Positions 1 through 6,898 are shown, counted from the stretch's first letter. The stretch: 20,705 nucleotides of DNA from Oscillospiraceae bacterium (GCA_020025655.1 JAHHRR010000031.1:1-20705), one strand, 5' to 3'. Translations and numbers: made by a program. The notes: generated by a model not told the origin, from the letters alone.

Positions 1-400
1 GGCCGTCTTCGGAGAATGCGGACTGGCTGCGGCCGTAAACGATCTGCAGGAACAGCTCACGCATAGCAGTATTGATAGCATCGCAGACAAGGTCGGTGTT
101 AAGAGCCTCAAGGAGGGTCTTGCCGATGAGTATTTCAGAAGCCATAGCTGCGGAGTGAGTCATACCGGAGCATCCGATGGTCTCAACAAGAGCCTCTTCG
201 ATGATGCCGTCTTTGATGTTAAGGGTCAGCTTGCAGGCGCCCTGCTGAGGTGCGCACCAGCCAATACCGTGGGTAAAACCGGAAATATCCTTAAGCTCTT
301 TTACTTTGACCCATTTACCCTCTTCGGGAATAGGTGCGGGGCCATGATATGCGCCCTTTGCTATGGGACACATATTCTGTACTTCAGTGGTGTAGATCAT
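1..400 (-). CDS. NifU/IscU-like iron-sulfur cluster assembly scaffold protein (3' end outside window)
   Basis: The 133 visible residues start MIYTTEVQNMCPIAKG and continue past the left edge without a stop, so the C-terminus is missing. The segment around residues 76-100 (GCSGMTHSAAMASEILIGKT) has the small-residue, GCS..AS pattern followed by GKT and EAL that is typical of IscU/NifU scaffolds. Cysteines sit at positions 11, 49, 56, 77 and 106. Such scaffolds hold a nascent Fe-S cluster and pass it to apoproteins in the cytosol. The ATG at 398-400 is preceded by a GAAGGGA ribosome binding site. The gene lies 71 nt downstream of gpmI on the same strand, beyond a probable terminator. I see no convincing promoter of its own, so read-through is possible. 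From memory, related clostridial proteins sit beside a GGGtGRT-family gene, which would be just outside this window. The family call is fairly secure; the exact client is unknown. Confidence 0.72.
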   Translation of the reverse strand, partial: MIYTTEVQNMCPIAKGAYHGPAPIPEEGKWVKVKELKDISGFTHGIGWCAPQQGACKLTLNIKDGIIEEALVETIGCSGMTHSAAMASEILIGKTLLEALNTDLVCDAINTAMRELFLQIVYGRSQSAFSEDG

Positions 401-437
401 AGTGATTTCCCTTCTATGTATTTTACATTAAACTTTA

Positions 438-465
438 TAAAAGGGGGAAGCAGAGGCTTCCCCTT
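438..465 (-). terminator. Intrinsic terminator after gpmI
   Basis: An 8-bp perfect stem, GGGGAAGC (444-451) with GCTTCCCC (456-463), encloses the loop AGAG. A G-T and an A-T pair extend it outwards. Read on the minus strand the stem is followed by CTTTTATAAAG, a short T tail, which places it just after the gpmI stop codon. The T run is only four bases, so some read-through into the scaffold gene is plausible. Confidence 0.65.
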
Positions 466-471
466 ATAAAC

Positions 472-1986
472 TTAACTAATGAGGCTGTGACCTGTCATTT
501 CAGCGGGCTGCTCTATGCCCATGATGCTGAGAATGGTAGGTGCAATATCGGCCAGTCTGCCGTCAGAAAGCTTTGCGCCCTTGACTGTAACGCAGAAAGG
601 AACACGATTGGTAGTGTGAGCAGTGTTCACCTTGCCGGTCTCATCAAACATACAGTCTGCATTGCCGTGGTCGGCGGTAACGAGGAGGACTACATCGGAG
701 TGTTTCTCCACTTCGGCTGCAATTCTGCCCATGCAGGCATCAACAGTCTCCACTGCTTCGACAGCAGCTTCCATAATTCCGGTGTGTCCCACCATATCGC
801 AGTTTGCAAAGTTGCAAACGATAAGCTCGTACTTCTCTGATGCAATAGCCTCAACAACCTTATCGCAGACTTTCTCTGCGCTCATCTGAGGAACCAGATC
901 ATAGGTTGCAAACTCCTTGGGGGAAGGAACGAGGCAGCGTTCCTCACCTTCAACCTGCTTTTCAACGCCGCCGTTAAAGAAGAAGGTAACGTGTGCATAT
1001 TTCTCGGTTTCAGCAACACGGAACTGCTTCATGCCATTGGCGCTGATGATATCGCCCAGAGTGTTTTCGATAACCTCGGGAGGATATGCAATAGGCAGAG
1101 GGAGAGTCTCATCATACTGTGCAGTGCAGACGAAGGACAGAGGATACACAGTCTTTTTGCGGCTGAAGCCGTCAAAGTCTGCATTATTCAGTGCCCAGGT
1201 CATTTCTCTTGCTCTGTCAGGACGGAAGTTCATGAAGATAACACTATCACCCTCATTTACCACGCCCTCAGGGCATACAACAGTAGGCTTGAGGAATTCA
1301 TCTGTAACGTCCTCGGCATAGCTTGCCTCAACAGCATGAACAGCGTCGGAATCCTGAACACCTTCGCCGCAGACAATAGCATTGTAACCGGCCTCAACAC
1401 GATCCCAGCGCTTGTCTCTGTCCATACCGTAAAAACGTCCCTGTAAAGTTGCGATTCTGGCATTGCCCAGCTCATCGCACTTGTCCTGCAGCTGTTTCAC
1501 GAAGCCTGCGCCGCTCTTGGGAGCAACGTCACGGCCGTCCAGGAAGCAGTGAAGATAAACCTTCTCAACGCCTCTCTGCTTGGCCATATCAAGTATACCG
1601 AAGATATGATTGATGTGGCTGTGAACACCGCCGGAAGAAAGAAGTCCTAAAATGTGGAGAGCCTTGCCGTTGGCTTTGGCATCTTCCATTGCCTTTATAT
1701 AGACTTCGTTTTTGAAAAAGTCACCGTTTTCAATATCTCTGCTGATTTTGGGCAGAATCTGGAAAACAACACGGCCTGCACCGATGTTGGTGTGTCCGAC
1801 CTCAGAGTTTCCCATCTGACCTGCGGGCAGACCCACATCCAGTCCGGATGCGTCAAGTCTGGAGCAGGGATATTCGGCAAACAGTTTATCAAGATTAGGC
1901 TTTTTAGCCTGAGCTATTGCATTGCCGGCAGTAGGTGCAGCAACGCCGTAGCCATCCATAATAATGAATACCGCTTTTTTACCCAT
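472..1986 (-). CDS. gpmI: 2,3-bisphosphoglycerate-independent phosphoglycerate mutase
   Basis: This 504-residue protein interconverts 3- and 2-phosphoglycerate in the cytosol and is close to the family's usual length of about 510. It opens with MGKKAVFIIMDGYG, containing the first metal-binding aspartate (D11). GQMGNSEVGHTNIGAGR carries the serine nucleophile at S61, which is transiently phosphorylated. Further metal ligands are visible in NCDMVGHTG and LVTADHGNAD. The enzyme belongs to the alkaline-phosphatase superfamily and normally needs Mn2+. Its ribosome binding site AGGAGT lies within the last codons of tpiA, and only 6 nt separate tpiA's stop from this ATG, so the two are probably translationally coupled. 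It is the last gene of the trmL-pgk-tpiA-gpmI operon and ends at a hairpin terminator. No key residue appears to be missing. Confidence 0.97.
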   Translation of the reverse strand: MGKKAVFIIMDGYGVAAPTAGNAIAQAKKPNLDKLFAEYPCSRLDASGLDVGLPAGQMGNSEVGHTNIGAGRVVFQILPKISRDIENGDFFKNEVYIKAMEDAKANGKALHILGLLSSGGVHSHINHIFGILDMAKQRGVEKVYLHCFLDGRDVAPKSGAGFVKQLQDKCDELGNARIATLQGRFYGMDRDKRWDRVEAGYNAIVCGEGVQDSDAVHAVEASYAEDVTDEFLKPTVVCPEGVVNEGDSVIFMNFRPDRAREMTWALNNADFDGFSRKKTVYPLSFVCTAQYDETLPLPIAYPPEVIENTLGDIISANGMKQFRVAETEKYAHVTFFFNGGVEKQVEGEERCLVPSPKEFATYDLVPQMSAEKVCDKVVEAIASEKYELIVCNFANCDMVGHTGIMEAAVEAVETVDACMGRIAAEVEKHSDVVLLVTADHGNADCMFDETGKVNTAHTTNRVPFCVTVKGAKLSDGRLADIAPTILSIMGIEQPAEMTGHSLIS

Positions 1987-1992
1987 TCAAAA

Positions 1993-2766
1993 TCACTCCT
2001 GATTGCTTGCAGCAATGATAGTAGCGAAATCAGCAGGCTTTAAAGAAGCACCGCCGATAAGTCCGCCGTCGATGTCGGGCTGTGCAAGCAGTTCTTCGGC
2101 ATTTTTAGCATTCATGCTGCCGCCGTAAAGGATGCTGATTGCACGTGCAGGGCGTGCGCCGTAGATCTTGCGGATAACAGCACGGATACCCTCGCAGACT
2201 TCCTGAGCCTGCTCAGCGGTAGCGGTCTTGCCGGTACCGATAGCCCAAATGGGTTCGTAAGCGATGATGCAGCGGCGAAGCTTGGTTGCATCAATGCCGC
2301 TGAGAGCGGTCTTAACCTGATATGCAACATATTCCATGGTAAGATCCATCTCACGCTGCTCAAGGCTCTCACCTACACATATGATGGGGCTGATGCCCTT
2401 TTCAAGAAGAGCCTTTGCCTTTGCGTTAACCTGAATATCGGTCTCGCCGTGGTACTGACGGCGCTCGGAGTGACCGACGATGCAGTACTTGGCGTTTATA
2501 TCAGCAAGCTGGCTTGCGGAAACTTCACCGGTGTATGCACCCTTTTCGTATACAGAAACATCCTGAGCACCGGCTGCAACCTTGCAGTCTTTTCCTGCCT
2601 TAACCATAGTAGAAACCATAACAGCGGGAGTGCAGAGCACAACGTCGCAGTTTCTGCTCTTGGGCATATTTGCTTTAAGCTCCTCCATGAAGGGCTTGAT
2701 GCCGGAATTCAGCATATTCATTTTCCAGTTTCCGGCTATAACGGTTTTACGATACTTTCTGTTCAT
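1993..2766 (-). CDS. tpiA: Triosephosphate isomerase
   Basis: The 257-residue TIM-barrel enzyme interconverts dihydroxyacetone phosphate and glyceraldehyde 3-phosphate. The N-terminal AGNWKMN gives the substrate-binding N13 and K15. IVGHSERR holds the electrophilic H99, AYEPIWAIGTGKTA holds the catalytic base E171 and the mobile loop, and LYGGSMNAKNA with GGLIGGASL forms the phosphate-binding end. Length is typical (about 250). The ATG at 2764-2766 has a GGAG site just upstream. The gene lies between pgk and gpmI in the same orientation. The 64-nt gap to pgk contains a perfect hairpin without a T run, so transcription probably continues through. Confidence 0.97.
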   Translation of the reverse strand: MNRKYRKTVIAGNWKMNMLNSGIKPFMEELKANMPKSRNCDVVLCTPAVMVSTMVKAGKDCKVAAGAQDVSVYEKGAYTGEVSASQLADINAKYCIVGHSERRQYHGETDIQVNAKAKALLEKGISPIICVGESLEQREMDLTMEYVAYQVKTALSGIDATKLRRCIIAYEPIWAIGTGKTATAEQAQEVCEGIRAVIRKIYGARPARAISILYGGSMNAKNAEELLAQPDIDGGLIGGASLKPADFATIIAASNQE

Positions 2767-2789
2767 TTGTAATTCTCCGTTCTATATGG

Positions 2790-2811
2790 GAGGCGGTTTT
2801 ATAACCGCCTC
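2790..2811 (-). other. Intercistronic hairpin between pgk and tpiA
   Basis: A perfect 9-bp inverted repeat, GAGGCGGTT (2790-2798) and AACCGCCTC (2803-2811), has a 4-nt loop. On the minus strand it lies between the pgk stop and the tpiA ribosome binding site. The bases that follow (CCATATAG) are not a T run, so it does not look like an intrinsic terminator. It could be an RNA-processing or transcript-stabilising element that sets different pgk and tpiA levels. The role is inference. Confidence 0.6.
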
Positions 2812-2830
2812 TGTAAAATTTAATTATTGA

Positions 2831-4021
2831 TTACTTGTCAAGCAGGCATGCTACGCCGGGAAGCTCCTTGCCTTCGAGGAACTCCAGAGATGCACCGCCG
2901 CCTGTGGAGATGTGGGTAATTTTATCAGCGAAGCCGAGCTTTTCGACAGCAGAAGCAGAGTCGCCGCCGCCAACGATGGTGACTGCACCGGACTCAGCAA
3001 GAGCCTTAGCCATTGCCTTGGTGCCGCCTGCGAACTTGTCAAACTCAAATACGCCCATAGGTCCGTTCCAAACGATAGTACCTGCATTCTTAACTGCATC
3101 GGCAAAAGCCTCGCAGGTCTTGGGGCCGATATCCATGCCCATCAGGTCCTCAGGAATGTTGCCCTCAGCCAGAACAGGCTCTGCATCAGCAGAGAATTCC
3201 TTTGCGCAGAGGTTATCAACAGGCAGCATGAACTTAACGCCCTTCTCCTGAGCCTTTTTAACCATATCCTTAGCGTAGTCGATGCGGTCTGCCTCCAGAA
3301 GAGAGGTACCGATTTCATAGCCCTGAGCCTTCTTGAAGGTGTAAGCCATACCGCCTCCGATGATGATGGTGTCAGCCTTCTCAAGGAGGTTATTGATTAC
3401 GTTGATTTTATCGGAAACCTTTGCGCCGCCCAGAACTGCAACGAAGGGACGCTTAGGATCATCAAGAGCCTTGCCCATGATGGACAGCTCTTTGTCAACA
3501 AGAAGTCCGGAATAAGCGGGCAGGAACTTTGCAACGCCTGCGGTAGAAGCATGAGCTCTGTGAACAGTACCGAATGCATCGGAAACAAAGATTTCAGCCA
3601 TGGAAGCCAGTTCCTTTGCGAAATCTTCGCCGTTCTTCTCCTCACGGATATCGAAACGGAGGTTTTCAAGAAGCATGATCTCACCGGGCTTCAGAGCAGC
3701 AGCTTTTGCCTTTGCATCCTCACCGATGATGTCTTTTGCAAAAATGACCTCGTGGTTGAGCAGCTCGGAAAGTCTCTTAGCTACGGGAGCAAGAGTGAGC
3801 TTCTCCTTCCATTCTCCTTTGGGCTTGCCCAGATGAGAGCAGGCAATAACGGCAGCGCCGTTTTCAAGCAGATATTTAATTGTGGGGATTGCTGCAACAA
3901 TACGCTTGTTGCTGGTGATTTCGCCGGTTTCCTTATCCTGGGGAACATTGAAATCGCAGCGGAGCAGAACCTTCTTACCTTTTACGTCAACATCGTAAAT
4001 AGTTTTTTTGTTGTAATTCAT
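2831..4021 (-). CDS. pgk: Phosphoglycerate kinase
   Basis: The 396-residue enzyme makes ATP from 1,3-bisphosphoglycerate and ADP in glycolysis, and its length is standard for the family. The N-domain has VLLRCDFNVP and the substrate-binding HLGKPKG. The C-domain has LGGAKVSDKI, the nucleotide-site segment WNGPMGVFEF and the glycine-rich GGGDSASAV near the end. The ATG at 4019-4021 has a perfect AGGAGG site at about 4029-4034. It lies 21 nt downstream of trmL with no terminator between and leads the glycolytic part of the operon. Glyceraldehyde-3-phosphate dehydrogenase, a frequent operon partner of pgk, is absent here, so gap must lie elsewhere in the genome. Confidence 0.97.
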   Translation of the reverse strand: MNYNKKTIYDVDVKGKKVLLRCDFNVPQDKETGEITSNKRIVAAIPTIKYLLENGAAVIACSHLGKPKGEWKEKLTLAPVAKRLSELLNHEVIFAKDIIGEDAKAKAAALKPGEIMLLENLRFDIREEKNGEDFAKELASMAEIFVSDAFGTVHRAHASTAGVAKFLPAYSGLLVDKELSIMGKALDDPKRPFVAVLGGAKVSDKINVINNLLEKADTIIIGGGMAYTFKKAQGYEIGTSLLEADRIDYAKDMVKKAQEKGVKFMLPVDNLCAKEFSADAEPVLAEGNIPEDLMGMDIGPKTCEAFADAVKNAGTIVWNGPMGVFEFDKFAGGTKAMAKALAESGAVTIVGGGDSASAVEKLGFADKITHISTGGGASLEFLEGKELPGVACLLDK

Positions 4022-4042
4022 GGTTTATCCTCCTAAAAATAT

Positions 4043-4537
4043 TTAACTGATTTTTTCTGACATAGAACCCTCGTCCAGAAGTCCGGGGAAATTTTGCTGT
4101 CTGAGAGCTTCATATGCCAATATTGCAGCGGAGTTTGAAAGATTCAAGCTCCGGGCTTCACTTATCATCGGGATTCTTATACATCTGTCTCTGTATTTTT
4201 CTCTGAGCCATTCGGGCAGGCCGGCGGTTTCCTTTCCGAACAGGATACTCACATTATCTCCGCTCATATCCACCTCGGAATATGCTCTCGGAGCCTTTGT
4301 AGTTGCAAGGAAAATATTCTCATCGCCGTTTTTCTCGAAGTACTCATCCAGATTTTCGTAAACTCTTATATCGACCAGATACCAGTAGTCAAGGCCGCAG
4401 CGTTTAACTGCCTTATCTGAAATGTCAAAACCAAGTGGCTTTATGAGATGCAGCACCGCACCGGTGCAGGCACAGGTTCTGGCAATAGCTCCTGTGTTAA
4501 ATGGTATCTCCGGCTCAACTAGCACTATATTAAGCAT
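4043..4537 (-). CDS. trmL: tRNA (cytidine(34)-2'-O)-methyltransferase, SPOUT family
   Basis: TrmL-type enzymes 2'-O-methylate the wobble base of certain leucine tRNAs using S-adenosylmethionine. I start the gene at the ATG at 4535-4537, giving 164 residues (E. coli TrmL is about 157). MLNIVLVEPEIPFNTGAIAR is the canonical N-terminus and has an AGAAAGGAAC ribosome binding site. The open frame extends upstream to 4750, but that stretch is low-complexity and overlaps both divergent promoters, so I leave it out. The three SPOUT knot motifs are present: EPEIPFNTGAIARTC, FGKETAGLPEWL and RSLNLSNSAAILAYEALRQ. It is the first gene of the pgk-tpiA-gpmI operon. A related SpoU-type tRNA methyltransferase is the main alternative. 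Confidence 0.9.
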   Translation of the reverse strand: MLNIVLVEPEIPFNTGAIARTCACTGAVLHLIKPLGFDISDKAVKRCGLDYWYLVDIRVYENLDEYFEKNGDENIFLATTKAPRAYSEVDMSGDNVSILFGKETAGLPEWLREKYRDRCIRIPMISEARSLNLSNSAAILAYEALRQQNFPGLLDEGSMSEKIS

Positions 4538-4611
4538 TTTGTTCCTTTCTGCACCATCCCAGTTTACCGCAGCTTTAGATGTTTTGCAATTACTTTCTTT
4601 GGTTCTGATAC

Positions 4612-4620
4612 ATTTTAGCA
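4612..4620 (-). promoter_or_regulatory. Candidate extended -10 promoter for trmL-pgk-tpiA-gpmI
   Basis: Read on the minus strand this is TGCTAAAAT, an extended -10 (TGn followed by TAAAAT, one mismatch from TATAAT), about 75 nt upstream of the trmL start. I find no good -35 at 16-18 bp. It is the best candidate in the divergent 4538-4775 region but is not certain. Confidence 0.35.
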
Positions 4621-4666
4621 CAAAAGTTAGAAAAATCATGCACTTTTTTATGTTTTTTGTAAGTTC

Positions 4667-4695
4667 TTGCATATTAGACAAATCGGCGCTATAAT
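4667..4695 (+). promoter_or_regulatory. Sigma-A-type promoter of the radical SAM gene
   Basis: TTGCAT (4667-4672), a 17-nt spacer and a perfect TATAAT (4690-4695) are followed by the start codon at 4776. Transcription would begin near 4702, leaving a leader of about 75 nt. The -10 is overlapped by the palindrome at 4691-4707, so binding there would block RNA polymerase. Confidence 0.7.
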
Positions 4696-4707
4696 GAGCT
4701 TCATTAT
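4691..4707 (+). promoter_or_regulatory. Fur-box-like palindromic operator over the -10
   Basis: ATAATGA (4691-4697), GCT, TCATTAT (4701-4707) is a perfect 7-bp dyad with a 3-nt centre. Compared with the classical Fur box GATAATGATAATCATTATC, both arms match fully and only the centre and the outermost bases differ. It covers the -10 and the likely transcription start. A Fur-family repressor (Fur, PerR or Zur) is the natural candidate. No such regulator is encoded in this window. Confidence 0.5.
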
Positions 4708-4775
4708 GTGGGTGTTTATTGTCATTTTGCCCATGCCAATTTATTATCAATGCTAAGTTACGGGAGTTTATATAA

Positions 4776-5672
4776 ATGGAGTATAAATGCAGTGATTGTC
4801 CTCGAAATTGTTACGCATTAAGAGGAAAAGATGTTGCCGGCGGTGTCTGTCTCAGTCCGGCTCAGGTACACGTTGTAAGAGCCGCCCCCCACTTTGGTGA
4901 AGAGCCGTGCATAAGCGGTGAAAAAGGTTCGGGAGCAGTATTTTTCTCAGGCTGCAATCTGCGCTGTGTTTTCTGCCAGAACCGTGAAATCAGCCGTTCC
5001 AGTGCCGGAAAAGAGCTTGACTATCTGCAGCTGCGAGAGCTTTTCCTCCGTCTTCGTGACGAGGGTGTTCACAACATAAATCTGGTTACGCCCAGTCATT
5101 ACGCACGGGAAATAATTAAAGCTCTGGACGGTCTTGAGCTGGGTATTCCTGTTGTGTGGAACAGCTCCGGTTATGATAAGGTAGAAACCCTTAAAGAGCT
5201 TGAGGGTCTGGTGCAGGTTTATATGCCCGATCTTAAATATTTAAAGCGTGAGCCCGCTGCCAGATACTCCGCCGCTCCTGATTATCCGGAAGTGGCCTCC
5301 GCAGCTATCAGGGAAATGTTCCGTCAGGCAGGTGCATATAAGCTTGATGAAAACGGCATTTTACAGTCCGGTGTGCTGATACGGCATCTTATTCTCCCCG
5401 GTCAGGACTTGAATACCATGGATGTAATAGACTTTGTCAGCGAAGAATTTCCTAAAGGAAGTGTGCTGTTCTCTCTTATGAGTCAGTACACCCCTATGCC
5501 GTGGCTCAAAAACTATCCTGAGCTCCAATGCACAATAGACGAGGAAACAAGCGAACGAATGAGAGACTACATGATTAAAATGGGTATAGAGGACGGTTAC
5601 TGGCAGGATACCGCCTCTGCAAGTGACGAAATGATACCTGATTTTGACCTTACAGGCCTCAGTGGATTATGA
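4776..5672 (+). CDS. PflX-type radical SAM protein (pyruvate formate-lyase activating enzyme homologue)
   Basis: The 298-residue protein has the radical SAM signature CNLRCVFC at C60, C64 and C67, which binds the [4Fe-4S] cluster that cleaves S-adenosylmethionine. It also has a Cys-rich N-terminus: C5, C8, C12 and C25 in CSDCPRNC and GGVC. This pattern marks the PflX/AmmeMemoRadiSam-like group and could hold a second cluster. Later segments such as NLVTPSHY, VWNSSGYD, MPDLKY and IRHLILPG agree with that group. These proteins are annotated as pyruvate formate-lyase activase homologues, but their real substrate is usually unproven, and no glycyl-radical enzyme is encoded here. The ATG at 4776 has a GGGAG site. 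The gene has its own promoter with a Fur-like box. The next gene has a separate promoter, so joint function is possible but not shown. Confidence 0.85.
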   Translation: MEYKCSDCPRNCYALRGKDVAGGVCLSPAQVHVVRAAPHFGEEPCISGEKGSGAVFFSGCNLRCVFCQNREISRSSAGKELDYLQLRELFLRLRDEGVHNINLVTPSHYAREIIKALDGLELGIPVVWNSSGYDKVETLKELEGLVQVYMPDLKYLKREPAARYSAAPDYPEVASAAIREMFRQAGAYKLDENGILQSGVLIRHLILPGQDLNTMDVIDFVSEEFPKGSVLFSLMSQYTPMPWLKNYPELQCTIDEETSERMRDYMIKMGIEDGYWQDTASASDEMIPDFDLTGLSGL

Positions 5673-5678
5673 AAAATG

Positions 5679-5706
5679 TTGACAAGGCAGAATATTTAGA
5701 TAGAAT
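5679..5706 (+). promoter_or_regulatory. Sigma-A-type promoter of the alpha-hydroxy-acid enzyme gene
   Basis: A perfect TTGACA (5679-5684), a 16-nt spacer and TAGAAT (5701-5706) begin 7 nt after the radical SAM stop codon. They lie about 50 nt before the ATG at 5753, which has its own AAGGAG site. This suggests strong expression independent of the upstream gene. Confidence 0.65.
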
Positions 5707-5752
5707 TATATACAGTGGAAAATACAATTTCATATACTAAGGAGAGAAAAGA

Positions 5753-6772
5753 ATGAATTACAACGAGATTCACGCCGCCGCAAAAGACTGTGTCGGCCCT
5801 TACTGCAAAAACTGTCCCGTCTGCAACGGCCTTGCCTGCGGTAATTCCATGCCCGGTCCCGGATGCAAATACCCCGGCAATGCAGCTGCACGCAATTACA
5901 GCAAATGGCAGGAGATTTTCGTAAACATGGACACTCTGTGTCCCAACTGCGACCCCGATGTCAGCTTTGAGCTTTTCGGTAAAACCTTTAAAGCTCCTAT
6001 TTTCGCAGCACCTCTGGGCTCAATAGATATGCACTACGGTCCGAAATACAAGGATCAGGAATACAACTCCATTCTCATTAAAGCTGCATACGAATATGGT
6101 CTGCTTGCTCTTACCGGCGACGGCGTAAACCCTGAAATCATGAAAAGTGCTGTTGAGGATATGAAAAAAGTTCAGGGCATCGGTATTCCCACAATTAAGC
6201 CCTGGAACAAGGAATTTGTTTTTGAAAAGCTGGATATTCTTAACGAAAGCGGTATCTTTGCAGCCGCAATGGATGTTGACGGCGCAGGCCTGCCCTTCCT
6301 CAAGGCCATGAACCCCAACGCAGGCAGCAAGTCTGTTGATGAGATGAAGGAAATCGTCAGCTATGCAAAAATGCCTTTCATTATTAAAGGTGTTATGACT
6401 GTTGCCGGTGCTAAAAAGGCTGTTGAGTCCGGTGCAAAGGCAATCGTCGTTTCCAACCACGGCGGTCGTGTTCAGGGCGGCGTTCCCTCCACAGCTGAGG
6501 TTCTGCCTGCAATCGCAGATGCCGTTAAGGGCCGTATTAAAATCTTTGTTGACGGCGGTATTCGTTCCGGTGTTGACGTATTCCGTGCTCTGGCTCTGGG
6601 CGCAGATGCAGTTCTTATCGGCCGTCCTATTCTTAACATGATCTACGGCGGCGGTGAAGAGGGCTTCAAGGTCTACATGGATAAGATAGTGGGTGAGCTG
6701 AAGTCTACAATGACCATGTGCGGTGCCGCAACTCTTAAAGATATTGACAGAAGCAAAATCTGGCTCGGTTAA
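5753..6772 (+). CDS. FMN-dependent alpha-hydroxy-acid oxidising protein with Cys-rich N-terminus
   Basis: The 339-residue TIM-barrel protein belongs to the lactate oxidase/L-lactate dehydrogenase (LldD)-like flavoprotein family. IIKGVMT holds the FMN-binding lysine. VVSNHGGRVQGG matches the family signature with the active-site histidine and substrate-binding arginine. IFVDGGIRSGVDVFRALALG and VLIGRPI form the phosphate-binding end. The odd part is the N-terminus, where eight cysteines (13, 18, 21, 24, 29, 38, 63, 66) fall within the first 66 residues; classical lactate oxidase has no such cluster. They may bind an Fe-S cluster or a metal that carries electrons from FMN to an acceptor other than oxygen, as would suit an anaerobe. 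The substrate cannot be named from sequence. An isopentenyl-diphosphate isomerase-like or glutamate-synthase-like flavoprotein is the alternative, but the SNHGGR context favours the hydroxy-acid family. Confidence 0.85.
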   Translation: MNYNEIHAAAKDCVGPYCKNCPVCNGLACGNSMPGPGCKYPGNAAARNYSKWQEIFVNMDTLCPNCDPDVSFELFGKTFKAPIFAAPLGSIDMHYGPKYKDQEYNSILIKAAYEYGLLALTGDGVNPEIMKSAVEDMKKVQGIGIPTIKPWNKEFVFEKLDILNESGIFAAAMDVDGAGLPFLKAMNPNAGSKSVDEMKEIVSYAKMPFIIKGVMTVAGAKKAVESGAKAIVVSNHGGRVQGGVPSTAEVLPAIADAVKGRIKIFVDGGIRSGVDVFRALALGADAVLIGRPILNMIYGGGEEGFKVYMDKIVGELKSTMTMCGAATLKDIDRSKIWLG

Positions 6773-6796
6773 TTAACATTTGACCTTATATTGTTC

Positions 6797-6830
6797 AAAA
6801 CTCCCTGATTAAGTTCAGGGAGTTTTTTGT
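6797..6830 (+). terminator. Intrinsic terminator of the plus-strand unit
   Basis: A perfect 12-bp stem, AAAACTCCCTGA (6797-6808) with TCAGGGAGTTTT (6815-6826), has a 6-nt loop and runs into a T tract (6823-6828). It lies 25 nt after the alpha-hydroxy-acid enzyme gene and is a textbook rho-independent terminator. Confidence 0.9.
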
Positions 6831-6842
6831 TTCGTTTTCTGC

Positions 6843-6898
6843 ATTATGTAATGTAAATTATGTTACTAATATTATGTATATAATTTTATGTAAAGGTA
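6843..6898. repeat. Four degenerate 14-bp tandem repeats
   Basis: ATTATGT begins at 6843, 6857 and 6871, and TTTATGT at 6885, an exact 14-bp period. The units read ATTATGTAATGTAA, ATTATGTTACTAAT, ATTATGTATATAAT and TTTATGTAAAGGTA. They fill the AT-rich spacer between two convergent terminators, where no gene is present. The third unit includes a TATAAT but has no matching -35. The function is unknown. Confidence 0.55.

Noticed and set aside
2912..4036. 374-residue plus-strand open frame antisense to pgk
   Set aside because: The minus strand encodes an unmistakable phosphoglycerate kinase over the same bases. The antisense frame has no recognisable domain or ribosome binding site and arises from the codon bias of pgk.
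4538..4750. N-terminal extension of trmL to an upstream ATG at 4750
   Set aside because: The extra 71 residues are unlike TrmL and would overlap the promoters of both divergent genes. The ATG at 4537 has a ribosome binding site and gives the family's standard N-terminus.
4708..4775. Riboswitch in the leader of the radical SAM gene
   Set aside because: The leader is under 75 nt and I see no stem-loops or conserved riboswitch core in it.
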